Part shown: piece by piece, positions 46,434-59,441 of the stretch
Numbering within the stretch: the stretch's first letter is position 1
How the letters are laid out: the number at the start of each line of letters is the position of its first letter
From: JAKPAM01 sp047601745
GTDB taxonomy: Bacteria; Pseudomonadota; Gammaproteobacteria; Burkholderiales; Burkholderiaceae_E
Reading direction: 5' to 3'
NCBI GenBank assembly: GCA_047601745.1
Contig: JASGIS010000001.1
Coordinates: forward strand, 5,828,001 to 5,892,000
Length of the DNA: 64,000 bases
Program-made: the position numbers and the translations under genes
The notes under the pieces: generated by a model
Seen by the model: only the letters and a program-made list of their open reading frames with translations
Told to the model about the DNA's origin: nothing
Database searches by the model: none

Positions 46434-47918
46434 TTATTTGATCTTCGTGACGGCCACGTGCTTGAGCAGCGCGTCGACCGAGGCGTCGGTGATGTCGGTG
46501 ACCGGCTTCGGATAGATGCCCATCAGCAGCGTGCACAGCGCCAGCGCCATCAGCATCCAGAACTCGCGGCGGCCGATGTCCTTCAGTTGCGCGACGTGGT
46601 CGTTGGCGATCGCGCCGAAGATCACGCGCTTGTACATCCATAGCGAATAGGCGGCGGACAGGATCAGCGTCGTCGCGGCCAGCAGGCCGATCCAGAAGTT
46701 GAACTGGACGGCGCCGAGGAGCACGAAGAACTCGCCGACGAAACCCGACGTGGCCGGCAGCCCGCAGTTGGCCATCACGAACAGCAGCGACAGCGCGGCG
46801 AACTTGGGCATCGTGTTGACGACGCCGCCGTAGTCCTTGATCTGGCGCGAGTGCATGCGGTCGTACAGCACGCCGATGCACAGGAACATCGCGGCCGACA
46901 CGAAGCCGTGCGAGATCATCTGCACGATCGCGCCCTGCACGCCGAGCTGGTTGAAGATGAAGAAGCCCAGCGTGACAAAGCCCATGTGCGCGATCGACGA
47001 ATAAGCGACGAGCTTCTTCATGTCGGCCTGCACGAGCGCGACGAAGCCGATGTAGATGACGGCGATCAGCGACAGCGTGATCATGAAGCCGGACAGGTAA
47101 TGGCTGGCATCGGGCGCGATCGGCAGCGAGAAGCGCAGGAAGCCGTACGCGCCGAGCTTCAGCATGATCGCCGCCAGCACGACCGAGCCGCCGGTCGGCG
47201 CCTCGACGTGGGCGTCGGGCAGCCAGGTGTGCACCGGCCACATCGGCACCTTGACCGCGAACGCCATCAGGAACGCGAGGAAGATCAGCACCTGCTCGCG
47301 CATCGTCAGCGGCAGCTTGTGCCATTCGAGGATCGAGAACGAGCCCGACTGCTGGTACAGGTAGATCAGCGCGATCAGCGTCAGCAGCGAGCCGAGCAGC
47401 GTGTACAGGAAGAACTTGAACGCCGCGTAGACGCGGTTGGGCCCGCCCCAGACGCCGATGATCACGTACATCGGGATCAGCGTGGCTTCGAAGAACACGT
47501 AGAACAGCAGACCGTCGAGCGCCGAGAACACGCCGACCATGAGCCCGGACAGGATCAGGAACGACGCCATGTACTGCGCGACGCGATCCTGGATGACCTC
47601 CCAGGCGGCGATGACGACGAAGATCGTGATGAACGCCGTCAGCATCACGAACCAGACCGACAGCCCGTCGACGCCCAGCGCGTACTGCGCGCCGAAGCGC
47701 GCGATCCAGTCGGCCTTCTCGACGAACTGCATCTGCGCCGACCCGCGCTCGAAACCGCAGTACAGCGGGATCGTGACGAGAAAACCGACGACCGCGCCAA
47801 TCAGCGACAACCATCGCACCATCGGCGCATTGCGGTCGTTGCCGACCGCGAGCACCAGCACGCCGAACAGGATCGGAACCCAGATGGCGGCGCTCAGCAC
47901 GGGGAAAGTAGAACTCAT
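46434..47918 (-). CDS. nuoM: NADH dehydrogenase I subunit M
   Basis: A 494-residue antiporter-like membrane subunit. Landmarks are FEATLIPMYVIIGVWGG, FAVKVPMWPVHTWLPDAHV with the conserved Lys/Glu/His set, and KKLVAYSSIAHMGF. About fourteen hydrophobic helices are visible. It is part of the distal membrane arm and sits between nuoL and nuoN with short gaps. Confidence 0.97.
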   Translation of the reverse strand: MSSTFPVLSAAIWVPILFGVLVLAVGNDRNAPMVRWLSLIGAVVGFLVTIPLYCGFERGSAQMQFVEKADWIARFGAQYALGVDGLSVWFVMLTAFITIFVVIAAWEVIQDRVAQYMASFLILSGLMVGVFSALDGLLFYVFFEATLIPMYVIIGVWGGPNRVYAAFKFFLYTLLGSLLTLIALIYLYQQSGSFSILEWHKLPLTMREQVLIFLAFLMAFAVKVPMWPVHTWLPDAHVEAPTGGSVVLAAIMLKLGAYGFLRFSLPIAPDASHYLSGFMITLSLIAVIYIGFVALVQADMKKLVAYSSIAHMGFVTLGFFIFNQLGVQGAIVQMISHGFVSAAMFLCIGVLYDRMHSRQIKDYGGVVNTMPKFAALSLLFVMANCGLPATSGFVGEFFVLLGAVQFNFWIGLLAATTLILSAAYSLWMYKRVIFGAIANDHVAQLKDIGRREFWMLMALALCTLLMGIYPKPVTDITDASVDALLKHVAVTKIK

Positions 47919-47966
47919 GACTGGCCGTTCAGAATCTCGGAATTTTCGGAAATACGCATCGCCGGC

Positions 47967-50075
<2,109 letters not shown>

Positions 50076-50080
50076 TTGGC

Positions 50081-50389
50081 CTAGCCCTTCAAGCGGTCGA
50101 GTTCCTCGACGCTGACGGTGTCGAGATTGCGGAACAGCAGCACCAGAATCGCCAGCCCGATGGCCGACTCCGCCGCTGCGACGGTCAGGATGAAGAAAAC
50201 GAAGACCTGCCCGGCCGCATCCCCGAGGAAATGCGAGAACGCGACGAAGTTGATGTTGACGGCGAGCAGCATCAGCTCGATCGCCATCAGCACGACGATG
50301 ACGTTGCGGCGGTTCAGGTAGATGCCGACGACGCTGATCGAGAACATGATCGCGCCGAGCACCAGGTAATGGGCGAGGGTCAGGGTCAT
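50081..50389 (-). CDS. nuoK: NADH dehydrogenase I subunit K
   Basis: A 102-residue membrane subunit with three hydrophobic helices: ALHYLVLG-like start (TLAHYLVLGAIMFSIS), the conserved Glu in VVLMAIELMLLAVN, and the second conserved Glu in AAAESAIGLAI. Length is normal for the family. Its ATG overlaps the nuoJ TGA by three bases, so translation is coupled; the stop is followed shortly by nuoL. Confidence 0.96.
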   Translation of the reverse strand: MTLTLAHYLVLGAIMFSISVVGIYLNRRNVIVVLMAIELMLLAVNINFVAFSHFLGDAAGQVFVFFILTVAAAESAIGLAILVLLFRNLDTVSVEELDRLKG

Positions 50390-51072
50390 TTGCGGGGCTC
50401 CGCGGCGCCGGTGCCTGCGGCGGGGTTGGCCGGGGCGGCCTCGGCCGTCTCGGCAGGCGGCGAGATCTCGAGGCTCTCGCGCGGCGTCGGCGGCATCTTC
50501 AGCACGCGCACGCGATCCTGAGCGCGGGTGCGCACGGCCTTCGACGGATTGTTGTAGCGCGAATCCTTGCGCTTGCGCAGCGTCAGGCCGATCGCCGCGA
50601 CCATCGCCAGCAGCAGCAGCACCGCGGCGATCTCGACCGGGTAGATGTACTGCGAGTAGATGATCTGGCCGAGCACCTTCGTGTTCGAGAAACCGGCGAC
50701 CGGCGGCGTCACGGTCTGCGGCACCGTGTTGAAGCTGTGCCACAGCACGGCCGTCAGCTCGAGCACGATGATCGCGGCGACGATGCCGGCCATCGGCAGC
50801 TTCTTCCAGAAGCCGGCCCTGAGCGCCTCGATGTCGATGTCGATCATCATGACGACGAACAGGAACAGCACCATGACGGCGCCGACGTAGACCAGCACCA
50901 GCGTGATCGCCAGGAACTCGGCCTTGAGCAGCATCCAGATGCAGGCCGCGCTGACGAAGGTCAGCACGAGGAACAGCGCCGAATGCACCGGGTTGCGCGC
51001 GGTGACCACCATCGTGCCGCTGACGACGGTAACGGCCGCGAACAGATAAAACAGCAGGGTCTGGACTTCCAT
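50386..51072 (-). CDS. nuoJ: NADH dehydrogenase I subunit J
   Basis: A 228-residue membrane subunit with five helices. AVTVVSGTMVVTARNPVHSA and LLKAEFLAITLVLVYVGAVM are conserved landmarks. The C-terminal 55 residues are polar and Pro/Ala-rich, a tail variable among betaproteobacteria. It overlaps nuoK and follows nuoI by 18 bases. Confidence 0.96.
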   Translation of the reverse strand: MEVQTLLFYLFAAVTVVSGTMVVTARNPVHSALFLVLTFVSAACIWMLLKAEFLAITLVLVYVGAVMVLFLFVVMMIDIDIEALRAGFWKKLPMAGIVAAIIVLELTAVLWHSFNTVPQTVTPPVAGFSNTKVLGQIIYSQYIYPVEIAAVLLLLAMVAAIGLTLRKRKDSRYNNPSKAVRTRAQDRVRVLKMPPTPRESLEISPPAETAEAAPANPAAGTGAAEPRK

Positions 51073-51090
51073 GTCGGTCGGGGCTGGCGA

Positions 51091-51579
51091 TCAGCGGTAT
51101 TTGGCGTCGGTCGCCCGATTGGCGGCGATCTGTTGTTCGTAGCGATCGCCGACGGCGAGCAGCATTTCCTTGGTGAAATGCAGATCTCCGCGCTTCTCAC
51201 CGTGGTATTCGAAGATGTCGGTCTCGACGATCGAATCGACCGGGCAGGATTCTTCGCAGAAGCCGCAGAAGATGCACTTGACCAGGTCGATGTCGTAGCG
51301 GGTCGTCCGGCGCGAGCCGTCGGCGCGCACGTCCGACTCGATCGTGATCGCCAGCGCCGGGCACACGGCCTCGCACAGCTTGCAGGCGATGCAGCGCTCC
51401 TCGCCGTTCGGATAGCGGCGCAGCGCGTGCAGGCCTCGGAAGCGCGGCGACAGCGGCGTCTTCTCTTCGGGAAACTGGATCGTGATCTTGCGGGCGAACA
51501 GATAGCGTCCGGTCAGCCGCAATCCCTTCAACAGCTCGAGCAGCATGAAGCTCGAGAAGAAATCCTTGACGTTCTGCAT
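51091..51579 (-). CDS. nuoI: NADH dehydrogenase I subunit I (two [4Fe-4S] clusters)
   Basis: A 162-residue ferredoxin-like subunit of the connecting module. The two cluster motifs are CIACKLCEAVCP (Cys63, 66, 69, 73) and CIFCGFCEESCP (Cys102, 105, 108, 112). All eight cysteines are present, so the N6a and N6b clusters should form. It lies between nuoH and nuoJ. Confidence 0.97.
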   Translation of the reverse strand: MQNVKDFFSSFMLLELLKGLRLTGRYLFARKITIQFPEEKTPLSPRFRGLHALRRYPNGEERCIACKLCEAVCPALAITIESDVRADGSRRTTRYDIDLVKCIFCGFCEESCPVDSIVETDIFEYHGEKRGDLHFTKEMLLAVGDRYEQQIAANRATDAKYR

Positions 51580-51595
51580 GGTCGTCTACCTAGCC

Positions 51596-52669
51596 CTATT
51601 TCCAGATGCTCAGCGGCGTCTGCATCCAGATCGCCACCACCACCAGCCAGATCAGCGTGACCGGAATGAAGATCTTCCAGCCCAGCCGCATGATCTGGTC
51701 ATATCGGTACCGCGGGAACGAGGCCCGCACCCAAATGAAGGTCGACACCAGCAGGAAGCTCTTGATGAAGAGCCACACGAAGCCGGGAATCCACGTGAAC
51801 GGCGCGAACTGCAGTGGCGAGGTCCAACCGCCGAAGAACATCGTCGCACCGAGCACCGACAGCAGGATCATCGCCGCGTACTCGGCCAGGAAGAACACCG
51901 CGAAGCCCATGCCCGAGTACTCGACCATGTGGCCGGCGACGATCTCCGATTCGCCCTCGACGACGTCGAACGGATGGCGGTTGGTCTCGGCAACCGCCGA
52001 GATGCCGTAGACGACGGTGATCGGCAGCAGCGGCAGCCAGTTCCACGACAGGAAGTTCAGGCCGTGCGACGCACCCCAGCCGCGCATCTGCTGCGACACG
52101 ATGTCGGTCAGGTTCAGGCTGCCCGACACCATCAGCACGACGACCAGCGCGAAGCCGATCGCCAGCTCGTACGACACCATCTGCGCCGACGCGCGCATCG
52201 CGCCGAGGAACGCGTACTTGGAGTTCGACGCCCAGCCGGCGATGATCACGCCATAGACCTCGAGCGAGGTGATCGCCATCAGCAGCAGCAGGCCGGCGTT
52301 GACGTTGGCCAGTACCGCCTCGGGTCCGAACGGGATCACCGACCATGCGACCATGACGGGCATGATGGTCATGATCGGACCGAGTACGTAGAGTACGGGA
52401 TTCGCCTTGGCCGGCAGGATGACCTCTTTGAGGATCAGCTTGAACGCGTCGGCGATCGGCTGCAGCAGGCCCTTGGGTCCGGTGCGGTTCGGCCCCAGAC
52501 GGATGTGCATGTAGCCGATCAGCTTGCGCTCCCACAGCGTCAGGTAGGCGACGCAGCCCAGCAGCGGCAGGACCACGCAGACGATCTTGACGAGCGTCCA
52601 GACGACGGGCCAGACGACGCCCAGATACTGCGTGCCCAGACTGTGAACGGTAGCAAGGAATTGGTCCAT
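51596..52669 (-). CDS. nuoH: NADH dehydrogenase I subunit H
   Basis: A 357-residue membrane subunit with about eight helices that forms part of the quinone site. ERKLIGYMHIRLGPNRTGP and ETNRHPFDVVEGESEIVAG are the strongly conserved loops containing the quinone-interacting charged residues. The gene follows nuoG by 21 bases and precedes nuoI by 16 bases. Confidence 0.97.
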   Translation of the reverse strand: MDQFLATVHSLGTQYLGVVWPVVWTLVKIVCVVLPLLGCVAYLTLWERKLIGYMHIRLGPNRTGPKGLLQPIADAFKLILKEVILPAKANPVLYVLGPIMTIMPVMVAWSVIPFGPEAVLANVNAGLLLLMAITSLEVYGVIIAGWASNSKYAFLGAMRASAQMVSYELAIGFALVVVLMVSGSLNLTDIVSQQMRGWGASHGLNFLSWNWLPLLPITVVYGISAVAETNRHPFDVVEGESEIVAGHMVEYSGMGFAVFFLAEYAAMILLSVLGATMFFGGWTSPLQFAPFTWIPGFVWLFIKSFLLVSTFIWVRASFPRYRYDQIMRLGWKIFIPVTLIWLVVVAIWMQTPLSIWK

Positions 52670-52690
52670 CGGAAATCGTCCTGCGCGTCG

Positions 52691-55042
52691 TCAGGCGCGG
52701 TCGACCGCGACGCGGCCGACCATCGAAGCCAAACCGGCGGTGGCCGGTACCGCGGCCGCCAGGCGCACCACGCCGTCGGCCACCTGTTCATCGAGCAGCG
52801 CTTCGACCAGCGCCTCGCCGCCCTCCTGCGTGACGCGCACCTTGTCGCCGGTGGCGATGCCCAGCTTCAGCAGCGTCGCCGCGTTCATCCGTGCCTTGGG
52901 CACCGCGGCGTCGCGCGTCAACTGCAGGCTCTCGGCCCGGCGCACCAGCGGATCGGCCGCGTAGATCGGCACGTCGGCGATGCGTTCGAGCGTCGTCGCG
53001 TCGGCGGCCGCCCGCGCATCGGCGGCATCGGACCGCGGGGTGACGTCGGCGATCGCCGCCACGCCGGCCGCCAGGCGGCCTTCGATCGACGAGGCCAGCA
53101 ACGCCTGGTCGCGCACCGCCTCGGCGGTATCGAACTCGAAGCCCGGCAGCTCGAGCAGGTTGCCCAGCACGCGCAGGACCTTCCACGCCGGCCGCGCCTC
53201 GCCGGCCGGCCGCACGACGCCGTTGAACGGCTGCAGCCGCCCTTCGGCGTTGACGAAACTGCCGGCGGTCTCGGTGAACGGCGCGATCGGCAGCAGGCAG
53301 TCGGCCAGTTCGAGCAGTTCGGCCGAACGGAAGACCGACAGCGCGACGACCGATTCGGCCTGCCGCAGCGCCGCGACCGTCGCCCGCGGCAACGCGTGAT
53401 CGCGATCGGGGTCGACGTTGAGCAGCAGGTAACCGGCGAGCGGCTGTTCGACCATCGCCCGCGCGTCCAGACCGCCCTTGAGCGGCACGGCGCCGACGAG
53501 TTGCGCGCCGACCGAGTTGGCCGCCTCGACGAAATGACCGAAGCTCGCGCCGCTGGCGTGCGCGATCCGCAGCGCCAACGACGCCAGCCGCGCGTAGTCG
53601 GCGTGCTGGACAACCGCGTTGCCGAGCAGCACGGCCCTGTCTTCGCCCTGCAGGCAGGCGGCCAGTTGCTCGGCCTGCGCATCGGGTTCGACGCCGGCCA
53701 GGTCCGCCGGCACCGGCGAATCCTTGGCGCGCAGCAGCGCGACCAGCACGCGCGACAGCACGTCCGCCCACTGGCTGGGCGCCGCCGACGCGCGCGCCGC
53801 CAGCGGCATCAGCAGATCATCGTGGGCCGCGTGCAGCATGCCGACGCGCGCGCCGCCCTTGACGGCCTGACGCAGCCGCGACGCCATCAGCGGATGATCC
53901 TTGCGCAGGAACGAGCCGACGATCAGCGCGCCGCCGAGCGAGCTGAGCGACGCGACGCTGCGGCCGAGCGACGGAACGGCCGCTCCGGCCGAGAAATCGA
54001 CCTGGCGCAAGCGGCTGTCGACGTTGTCGCTGCCCAGCTCGCGCAGCAGCCGCGCCGACAGGTACGCCTCTTCGACGGTCGCGTGCGGCGACACCAGCGC
54101 GCCGATCCGCGCGCCGCCGGACGCCTTGGCGATCGAGCCGAGCGCGTGCGCCGCGTACTGCAGCGCCGTCTGCCAGTCGACCTCCTGCCACTGGCCGTCC
54201 TGCTTGACCATCGGCCGCAGCAGGCGCTCGTCGGCATTGAGCCCTTCGTACGAGAAGCGGTCCTTGTCCGACAGCCAGCACTCGTTGACCGCCTCGTCCT
54301 CAAGCGGAACGACGCGCATCACGCGATTGTTCTTGACCTGCACGATCAGGTTCGAGCCGAGCGAATCGTGCGGCGCGATCGAGCGACGGCGCGACAGCTC
54401 CCAGGTCCGCGCCGAATAGCGGAACGGCTTGGACGTCAGCGCCCCGACCGGGCACACGTCGATCATGTTGCCCGACAGCTCGGACTCGACCGAGCGGCCG
54501 ACGAAGCTCATGATCTGCGAATGCTCGCCGCGGCCGGCCATGCCGAGCTCCATGATGCCGGCGATTTCCTGGCCGAAGCGCACGCAGCGCGTGCAGTGGA
54601 TGCAGCGGGCCATCTCCTCGGCCGACACCAGCGGGCCGAGGTTCTTGTGGAAGACGACGCGCTTTTCTTCCTGATAGCGCGAACCCGAACCGCCGTAACC
54701 GACGGCCAGGTCCTGCAGCTGGCACTCGCCGCCCTGGTCGCAGATCGGGCAATCGAGCGGATGGTTGATCAGCAGGAATTCCATCACGCTCTTCTGCGCG
54801 GTCACCGCGCGCTCGGAGTGCGTCTGCACCTTCATGCCCGGCGTCACCGGTGTCGCGCAGGCCGGCAGCGGCTTGGGCGCCTTCTCGACGTCGACCAGGC
54901 ACATCCGGCAGTTGGCCGCGATCGACAGCTTCTTGTGGTAGCAGAAATGCGGCACGTAGATGTCGAGCTTCTCGGCCGCATGCATGACCATGCTGCCTTC
55001 GGGCACCTCGACCTTGCGGCCGTCGATTTCGAGTTCAACCAT
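52691..55042 (-). CDS. nuoG: NADH dehydrogenase I subunit G
   Basis: A 783-residue peripheral subunit. Residues 1-80 form a [2Fe-2S] ferredoxin-like domain with FCYHKKLSIAANCRMCLVDV. The CIHCTRCVRF region and CPICDQGGECQLQD hold the N5 and N4 cluster cysteines. Residues about 220 onward are the molybdopterin-oxidoreductase-like domain, which is degenerate in this family. Length is normal for the proteobacterial form. It starts ten bases after the nuoF stop. Confidence 0.97.
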   Translation of the reverse strand: MVELEIDGRKVEVPEGSMVMHAAEKLDIYVPHFCYHKKLSIAANCRMCLVDVEKAPKPLPACATPVTPGMKVQTHSERAVTAQKSVMEFLLINHPLDCPICDQGGECQLQDLAVGYGGSGSRYQEEKRVVFHKNLGPLVSAEEMARCIHCTRCVRFGQEIAGIMELGMAGRGEHSQIMSFVGRSVESELSGNMIDVCPVGALTSKPFRYSARTWELSRRRSIAPHDSLGSNLIVQVKNNRVMRVVPLEDEAVNECWLSDKDRFSYEGLNADERLLRPMVKQDGQWQEVDWQTALQYAAHALGSIAKASGGARIGALVSPHATVEEAYLSARLLRELGSDNVDSRLRQVDFSAGAAVPSLGRSVASLSSLGGALIVGSFLRKDHPLMASRLRQAVKGGARVGMLHAAHDDLLMPLAARASAAPSQWADVLSRVLVALLRAKDSPVPADLAGVEPDAQAEQLAACLQGEDRAVLLGNAVVQHADYARLASLALRIAHASGASFGHFVEAANSVGAQLVGAVPLKGGLDARAMVEQPLAGYLLLNVDPDRDHALPRATVAALRQAESVVALSVFRSAELLELADCLLPIAPFTETAGSFVNAEGRLQPFNGVVRPAGEARPAWKVLRVLGNLLELPGFEFDTAEAVRDQALLASSIEGRLAAGVAAIADVTPRSDAADARAAADATTLERIADVPIYAADPLVRRAESLQLTRDAAVPKARMNAATLLKLGIATGDKVRVTQEGGEALVEALLDEQVADGVVRLAAAVPATAGLASMVGRVAVDRA

Positions 55043-55051
55043 CGTTCAACC

Positions 55052-56389
<1,338 letters not shown>

Positions 56390-56401
56390 GTCGATGCTCC
56401 C

Positions 56402-56911
56402 TCAAGCCTCGGACCGCAGCCGCGCGATCAGTTCGTCGAGCCGCTGGTTGTCCATGAAGCTGCACTGCAAGTCGTTGTTGACCATCATCACCGGCGCGTC
56501 GCCGCAGGCGCCCTGGCACTCGCTCTCGACCAGCGTGAACAGTCCGTCGGCGGTCGTCTCGTTGTAGTCGATGCCGAGCTTTTCCTTCAGGTACTCGCCG
56601 GCCTTCTCGCCGTCGCGCAACGCGCAAGGCAGGCAGGTGCAGACCGCCAGCTTGAACTTGCCGACGGGCTTCATGTTGTACATGTTGTAGAACGTCGCGA
56701 CCTCGTACACGGCGATCGGCGGCAGGCCGATGTACGCGGCCAGGTCGTCGATGACCTCGGGCGAGATCCAGCGCTTTTCTTTCTGCGCGATCCGCAGCGC
56801 CGACATCGTCGCCGACTGCCGCTGGTCGGGCGGATACTTGGCCAGCTCGCGATCGATCCGGCGATACGCATCGTCGGACAGCAAACGGGAAGGAACGGGT
56901 ACAGCGCTCAT
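56402..56911 (-). CDS. nuoE: NADH dehydrogenase I subunit E ([2Fe-2S] N1a)
   Basis: A 169-residue thioredoxin-like subunit. The four cluster cysteines are Cys91 and Cys96 in VCTCLPCALRDG and Cys132 and Cys136 in SECQGACGDAP. VATFYNMYNMKPVGKF is the preceding conserved helix. Length is typical. It lies 25 bases downstream of the nuoD stop. Confidence 0.97.
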   Translation of the reverse strand: MSAVPVPSRLLSDDAYRRIDRELAKYPPDQRQSATMSALRIAQKEKRWISPEVIDDLAAYIGLPPIAVYEVATFYNMYNMKPVGKFKLAVCTCLPCALRDGEKAGEYLKEKLGIDYNETTADGLFTLVESECQGACGDAPVMMVNNDLQCSFMDNQRLDELIARLRSEA

Positions 56912-56935
56912 CGGAAATAGTCCCTGCAGACGGCC

Positions 56936-58189
56936 TCAGCGATCGATCTCACCGAACACGATGTCCTGCGTGCCGATGATCGTGACGACGTCGGCGATCA
57001 TGTGGCCCATCGACATCTCCCCCAGCGCCTGCAGATGGGGAAAGCCCGGCGCGCGGATCTTCAATCGATAAGGCTTGTTGGCGCCGTCGGATACCAGGTA
57101 GATGCCGAACTCGCCCTTCGGGTGCTCGATGGCCGCATAAGCCTCGCCCTCGGGGACGTGGAAGCCCTCGGTGAACAGCTTGAAGTGATGGATCAGATCT
57201 TCCATGTTCGACTTCATGCCGACACGGGAAGGCGGCGCCACCTTGTTGTTGGAGGTAATGACCGGCCCCGGATTGTTGCGCAGCCATTCGATGCACTGCT
57301 TGATGATCCGGTTGGACTGGCGCATCTCCTCGACCCGGCACAGATAGCGGTCGTAGCAGTCGCCGTTGACGCCGACCGGCACGTCGAAATCGACCAGGTC
57401 GTAGACCTCGTAAGGCTGCGTCTTGCGCAGATCCCAAGCGACCCCGGAGCCGCGCAGCATCGGGCCGGTGAAGCCCAGCGCCTTCGCCCGTTCGGGCGAG
57501 ACGACGCCGACGCCGACCAGGCGCTGCTTCCAGATCCGGTTGTCGGTCAGCAGCGTCTCGTACTCGTCGACGCAGTGCGGGAAGCGATTGGTGAAGTCTT
57601 CGATGAAATCGAGCAGCGAGCCCTGGCGATTGCGGTTCAGCGCATCGATCGCCGCCTGGTTGCGCAGCTTGGAGGCCTTGAACTGCGGCATCTGCTCGGG
57701 CAGGTCGCGATAGACGCCGCCGGGCCGGTAGTAGGCGGCGTGCATCCGCGCGCCCGACACCGCCTCGTAGCAGTCCATCAGGTCCTCGCGCTCGCGGAAC
57801 GCGTACAGGAACACCCCCATCGCGCCGACGTCCAGCCCGTGCGAACCGAGGCTCATCAGGTGATTGAGGATCCGCGTGATCTCGTCGAACATCACGCGGA
57901 TGTACTGCGCGCGCAGCGGCACCTCGATGCCGAGCAGCTTCTCGATCGCCATCACGTACGCGTGCTCGTTGCACATCATCGACACGTAGTCGAGGCGATC
58001 CATGTACGGCACGCTCTGCAGGAACGTGCGCGTCTCGGCGAGCTTCTCGGTCGCGCGATGCAGCAGGCCGATGTGCGGATCGGCGCGCTGCACGACCTCG
58101 CCGTCCAGTTCGAGCACCAGCCGCAGCACGCCGTGCGCGGCCGGATGCTGAGGTCCAAAATTGAGCGTGTAGTTCTTGATCTCGGCCAT
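56936..58189 (-). CDS. nuoD: NADH dehydrogenase I subunit D (49-kDa type)
   Basis: A 417-residue subunit from the ATG at 58189 (MAEIKNYTLNFGPQHPAAHG). LGLLHRATEKLAE-type residues appear as IGLLHRATEKLAETRTF, and FDLRKTQPYEVYD-like residues as WDLRKTQPYEVYDLVDFD; these are quinone-site landmarks. It is preceded by a 134-bp insertion that repeats its own start region. A 44-codon leader frame from the upstream copy ends TGATG on the nuoD ATG. Confidence 0.97.
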   Translation of the reverse strand: MAEIKNYTLNFGPQHPAAHGVLRLVLELDGEVVQRADPHIGLLHRATEKLAETRTFLQSVPYMDRLDYVSMMCNEHAYVMAIEKLLGIEVPLRAQYIRVMFDEITRILNHLMSLGSHGLDVGAMGVFLYAFREREDLMDCYEAVSGARMHAAYYRPGGVYRDLPEQMPQFKASKLRNQAAIDALNRNRQGSLLDFIEDFTNRFPHCVDEYETLLTDNRIWKQRLVGVGVVSPERAKALGFTGPMLRGSGVAWDLRKTQPYEVYDLVDFDVPVGVNGDCYDRYLCRVEEMRQSNRIIKQCIEWLRNNPGPVITSNNKVAPPSRVGMKSNMEDLIHHFKLFTEGFHVPEGEAYAAIEHPKGEFGIYLVSDGANKPYRLKIRAPGFPHLQALGEMSMGHMIADVVTIIGTQDIVFGEIDR

Positions 58190-58339
58190 CAGGCACCTGC
58201 CTTCGACGTGCACATGCCGCGCTCAATTCCGGTGCAGGCTGACCGGCGCGGCGCGCCGGTCAAGGCCGGCGTTGCCGGCCGGCCGGAGCCAAAATTGAGC
58301 GTGTAGTTCTTGATCTCGGCCATCAGGCACCTGCCTTCG
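58155..58339 (-). repeat. Duplication of the nuoD start region with two hairpins
   Basis: A perfect 51-bp direct repeat lies at 58155-58205 and 58289-58339, 134 bp apart, covering the leader, ribosome site and first codons of nuoD. The 83-bp spacer contains two perfect stem-loops: GACCGGCGC/GCGCCGGTC at 58241-58261 and GGCCGGC/GCCGGCC at 58264-58280. The upstream copy starts a 44-residue frame (58323 to 58189) that ends with TGA overlapping the real nuoD ATG. No such insertion belongs to a normal nuoCD junction. Confidence 0.92.
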
Positions 58340-58358
58340 TCTTCATCCCGGCCATCGT

Positions 58359-58955
58359 TCAGCGCCCCTGTCCGTAACCGTCTTCGCGGATGATGCGCGG
58401 CACGTTCTCGCGCGGCTCGATCGACACCGGACGATAGGCGACGCGCTTGCGCTCCTCGTCGTAGTGCATCTCGACGTATCCGGAGACCGGGAAGTCCTTG
58501 CGGAACGGATGGCCGACGAAACCGTAGTCGGTCAGGATCCTGCGCAGGTCCGGATGGCCGTCGAACATGATGCCGAACAGATCGAAGGCCTCGCGCTCGA
58601 ACCAGCCGCACGAGGGCCAGATATCGATCAGCGATGCGACCAGCGGCAGGTCATCGTCCGGACAGAACACGCGCAAGCGCAGCCGCCAGTTGTGCTTGAT
58701 CGACAGCAGGTGGCTGACGGCCGCGAAGCGCGGACCATCGTAGATGCCGTCACCATACGTCAGGTAGTCGACGCCGCACAGATCGATCAAGGTCTCGAAG
58801 TTCAGCGCCGGATCGTCGCGAAGCTTGCGGGCGACGTCCAGATAATTGTTCGCGCTGACGACGACGGTGACTTCGCCGAGCCGCACGGTGATCGATTGGA
58901 CCAGCGGACCGAGCAGCGACTGCACGGCGGCGTGGAGGGTATCGAGTCGGGTCAT
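58359..58955 (-). CDS. nuoC: NADH dehydrogenase I subunit C (30-kDa type)
   Basis: A 198-residue peripheral subunit. ARFAAVSHLLSIKHNWRLRL-type residues and SCGWFEREAFDLFGIMFDGH followed by PDLRRILTDYGFVGHPFRKD are the highly conserved subunit C motif region. It is separate from nuoD, as in betaproteobacteria, not fused. It ends 36 bases before the upstream nuoD-like start copy. Confidence 0.97.
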   Translation of the reverse strand: MTRLDTLHAAVQSLLGPLVQSITVRLGEVTVVVSANNYLDVARKLRDDPALNFETLIDLCGVDYLTYGDGIYDGPRFAAVSHLLSIKHNWRLRLRVFCPDDDLPLVASLIDIWPSCGWFEREAFDLFGIMFDGHPDLRRILTDYGFVGHPFRKDFPVSGYVEMHYDEERKRVAYRPVSIEPRENVPRIIREDGYGQGR

Positions 58956-58964
58956 CGGCTTCGC

Positions 58965-59441
58965 TCAGCGGGCGATCGTGTTGGTGCGCCGGATCTTGTT
59001 CTGCAACTGGATCAGGCCGTACAACAACGCTTCGGCCGTCGGCGGACAGCCCGGCACGTAGATGTCGACCGGTACGATCCGGTCGCAGCCGCGCACCACC
59101 GAATACGAGTAGTGATAGTAGCCGCCGCCGTTCGCGCACGACCCCATCGAGACGACCCAGCGGGGCTCCGGCATCTGGTCGTAGACCTTGCGCAACGCGA
59201 CGGCCATCTTGTTGCACAAGGTGCCGGCCACGATCATCACGTCGGACTGTCGCGGACTGGGCCGGAACATGATGCCGAAACGGTCCATGTCGTAGCGCGC
59301 GGCGCCCGCGTGCATCATCTCGACCGCGCAGCACGCCAGGCCGAAGGTCATGGGCCACATCGAGCCCGTCCTCGTCCAATTCACCAGCTTGTCGAGCTGG
59401 GTCGTGACGAATCCCTCATTGAGCAAACCATCGAGACTCAT
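58965..59441 (-). CDS. nuoB: NADH dehydrogenase I subunit B ([4Fe-4S] N2)
   Basis: A 158-residue subunit holding cluster N2. The ligands are the tandem Cys37-Cys38 in LACCAVEMM, Cys102 in GSCANGGG and Cys132 in GCPPTAEALL. RSDVMIVAGTLCNKMA is another landmark. The start follows a roughly 200-base spacer after nuoA, longer than usual. Confidence 0.97.
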   Translation of the reverse strand: MSLDGLLNEGFVTTQLDKLVNWTRTGSMWPMTFGLACCAVEMMHAGAARYDMDRFGIMFRPSPRQSDVMIVAGTLCNKMAVALRKVYDQMPEPRWVVSMGSCANGGGYYHYSYSVVRGCDRIVPVDIYVPGCPPTAEALLYGLIQLQNKIRRTNTIAR

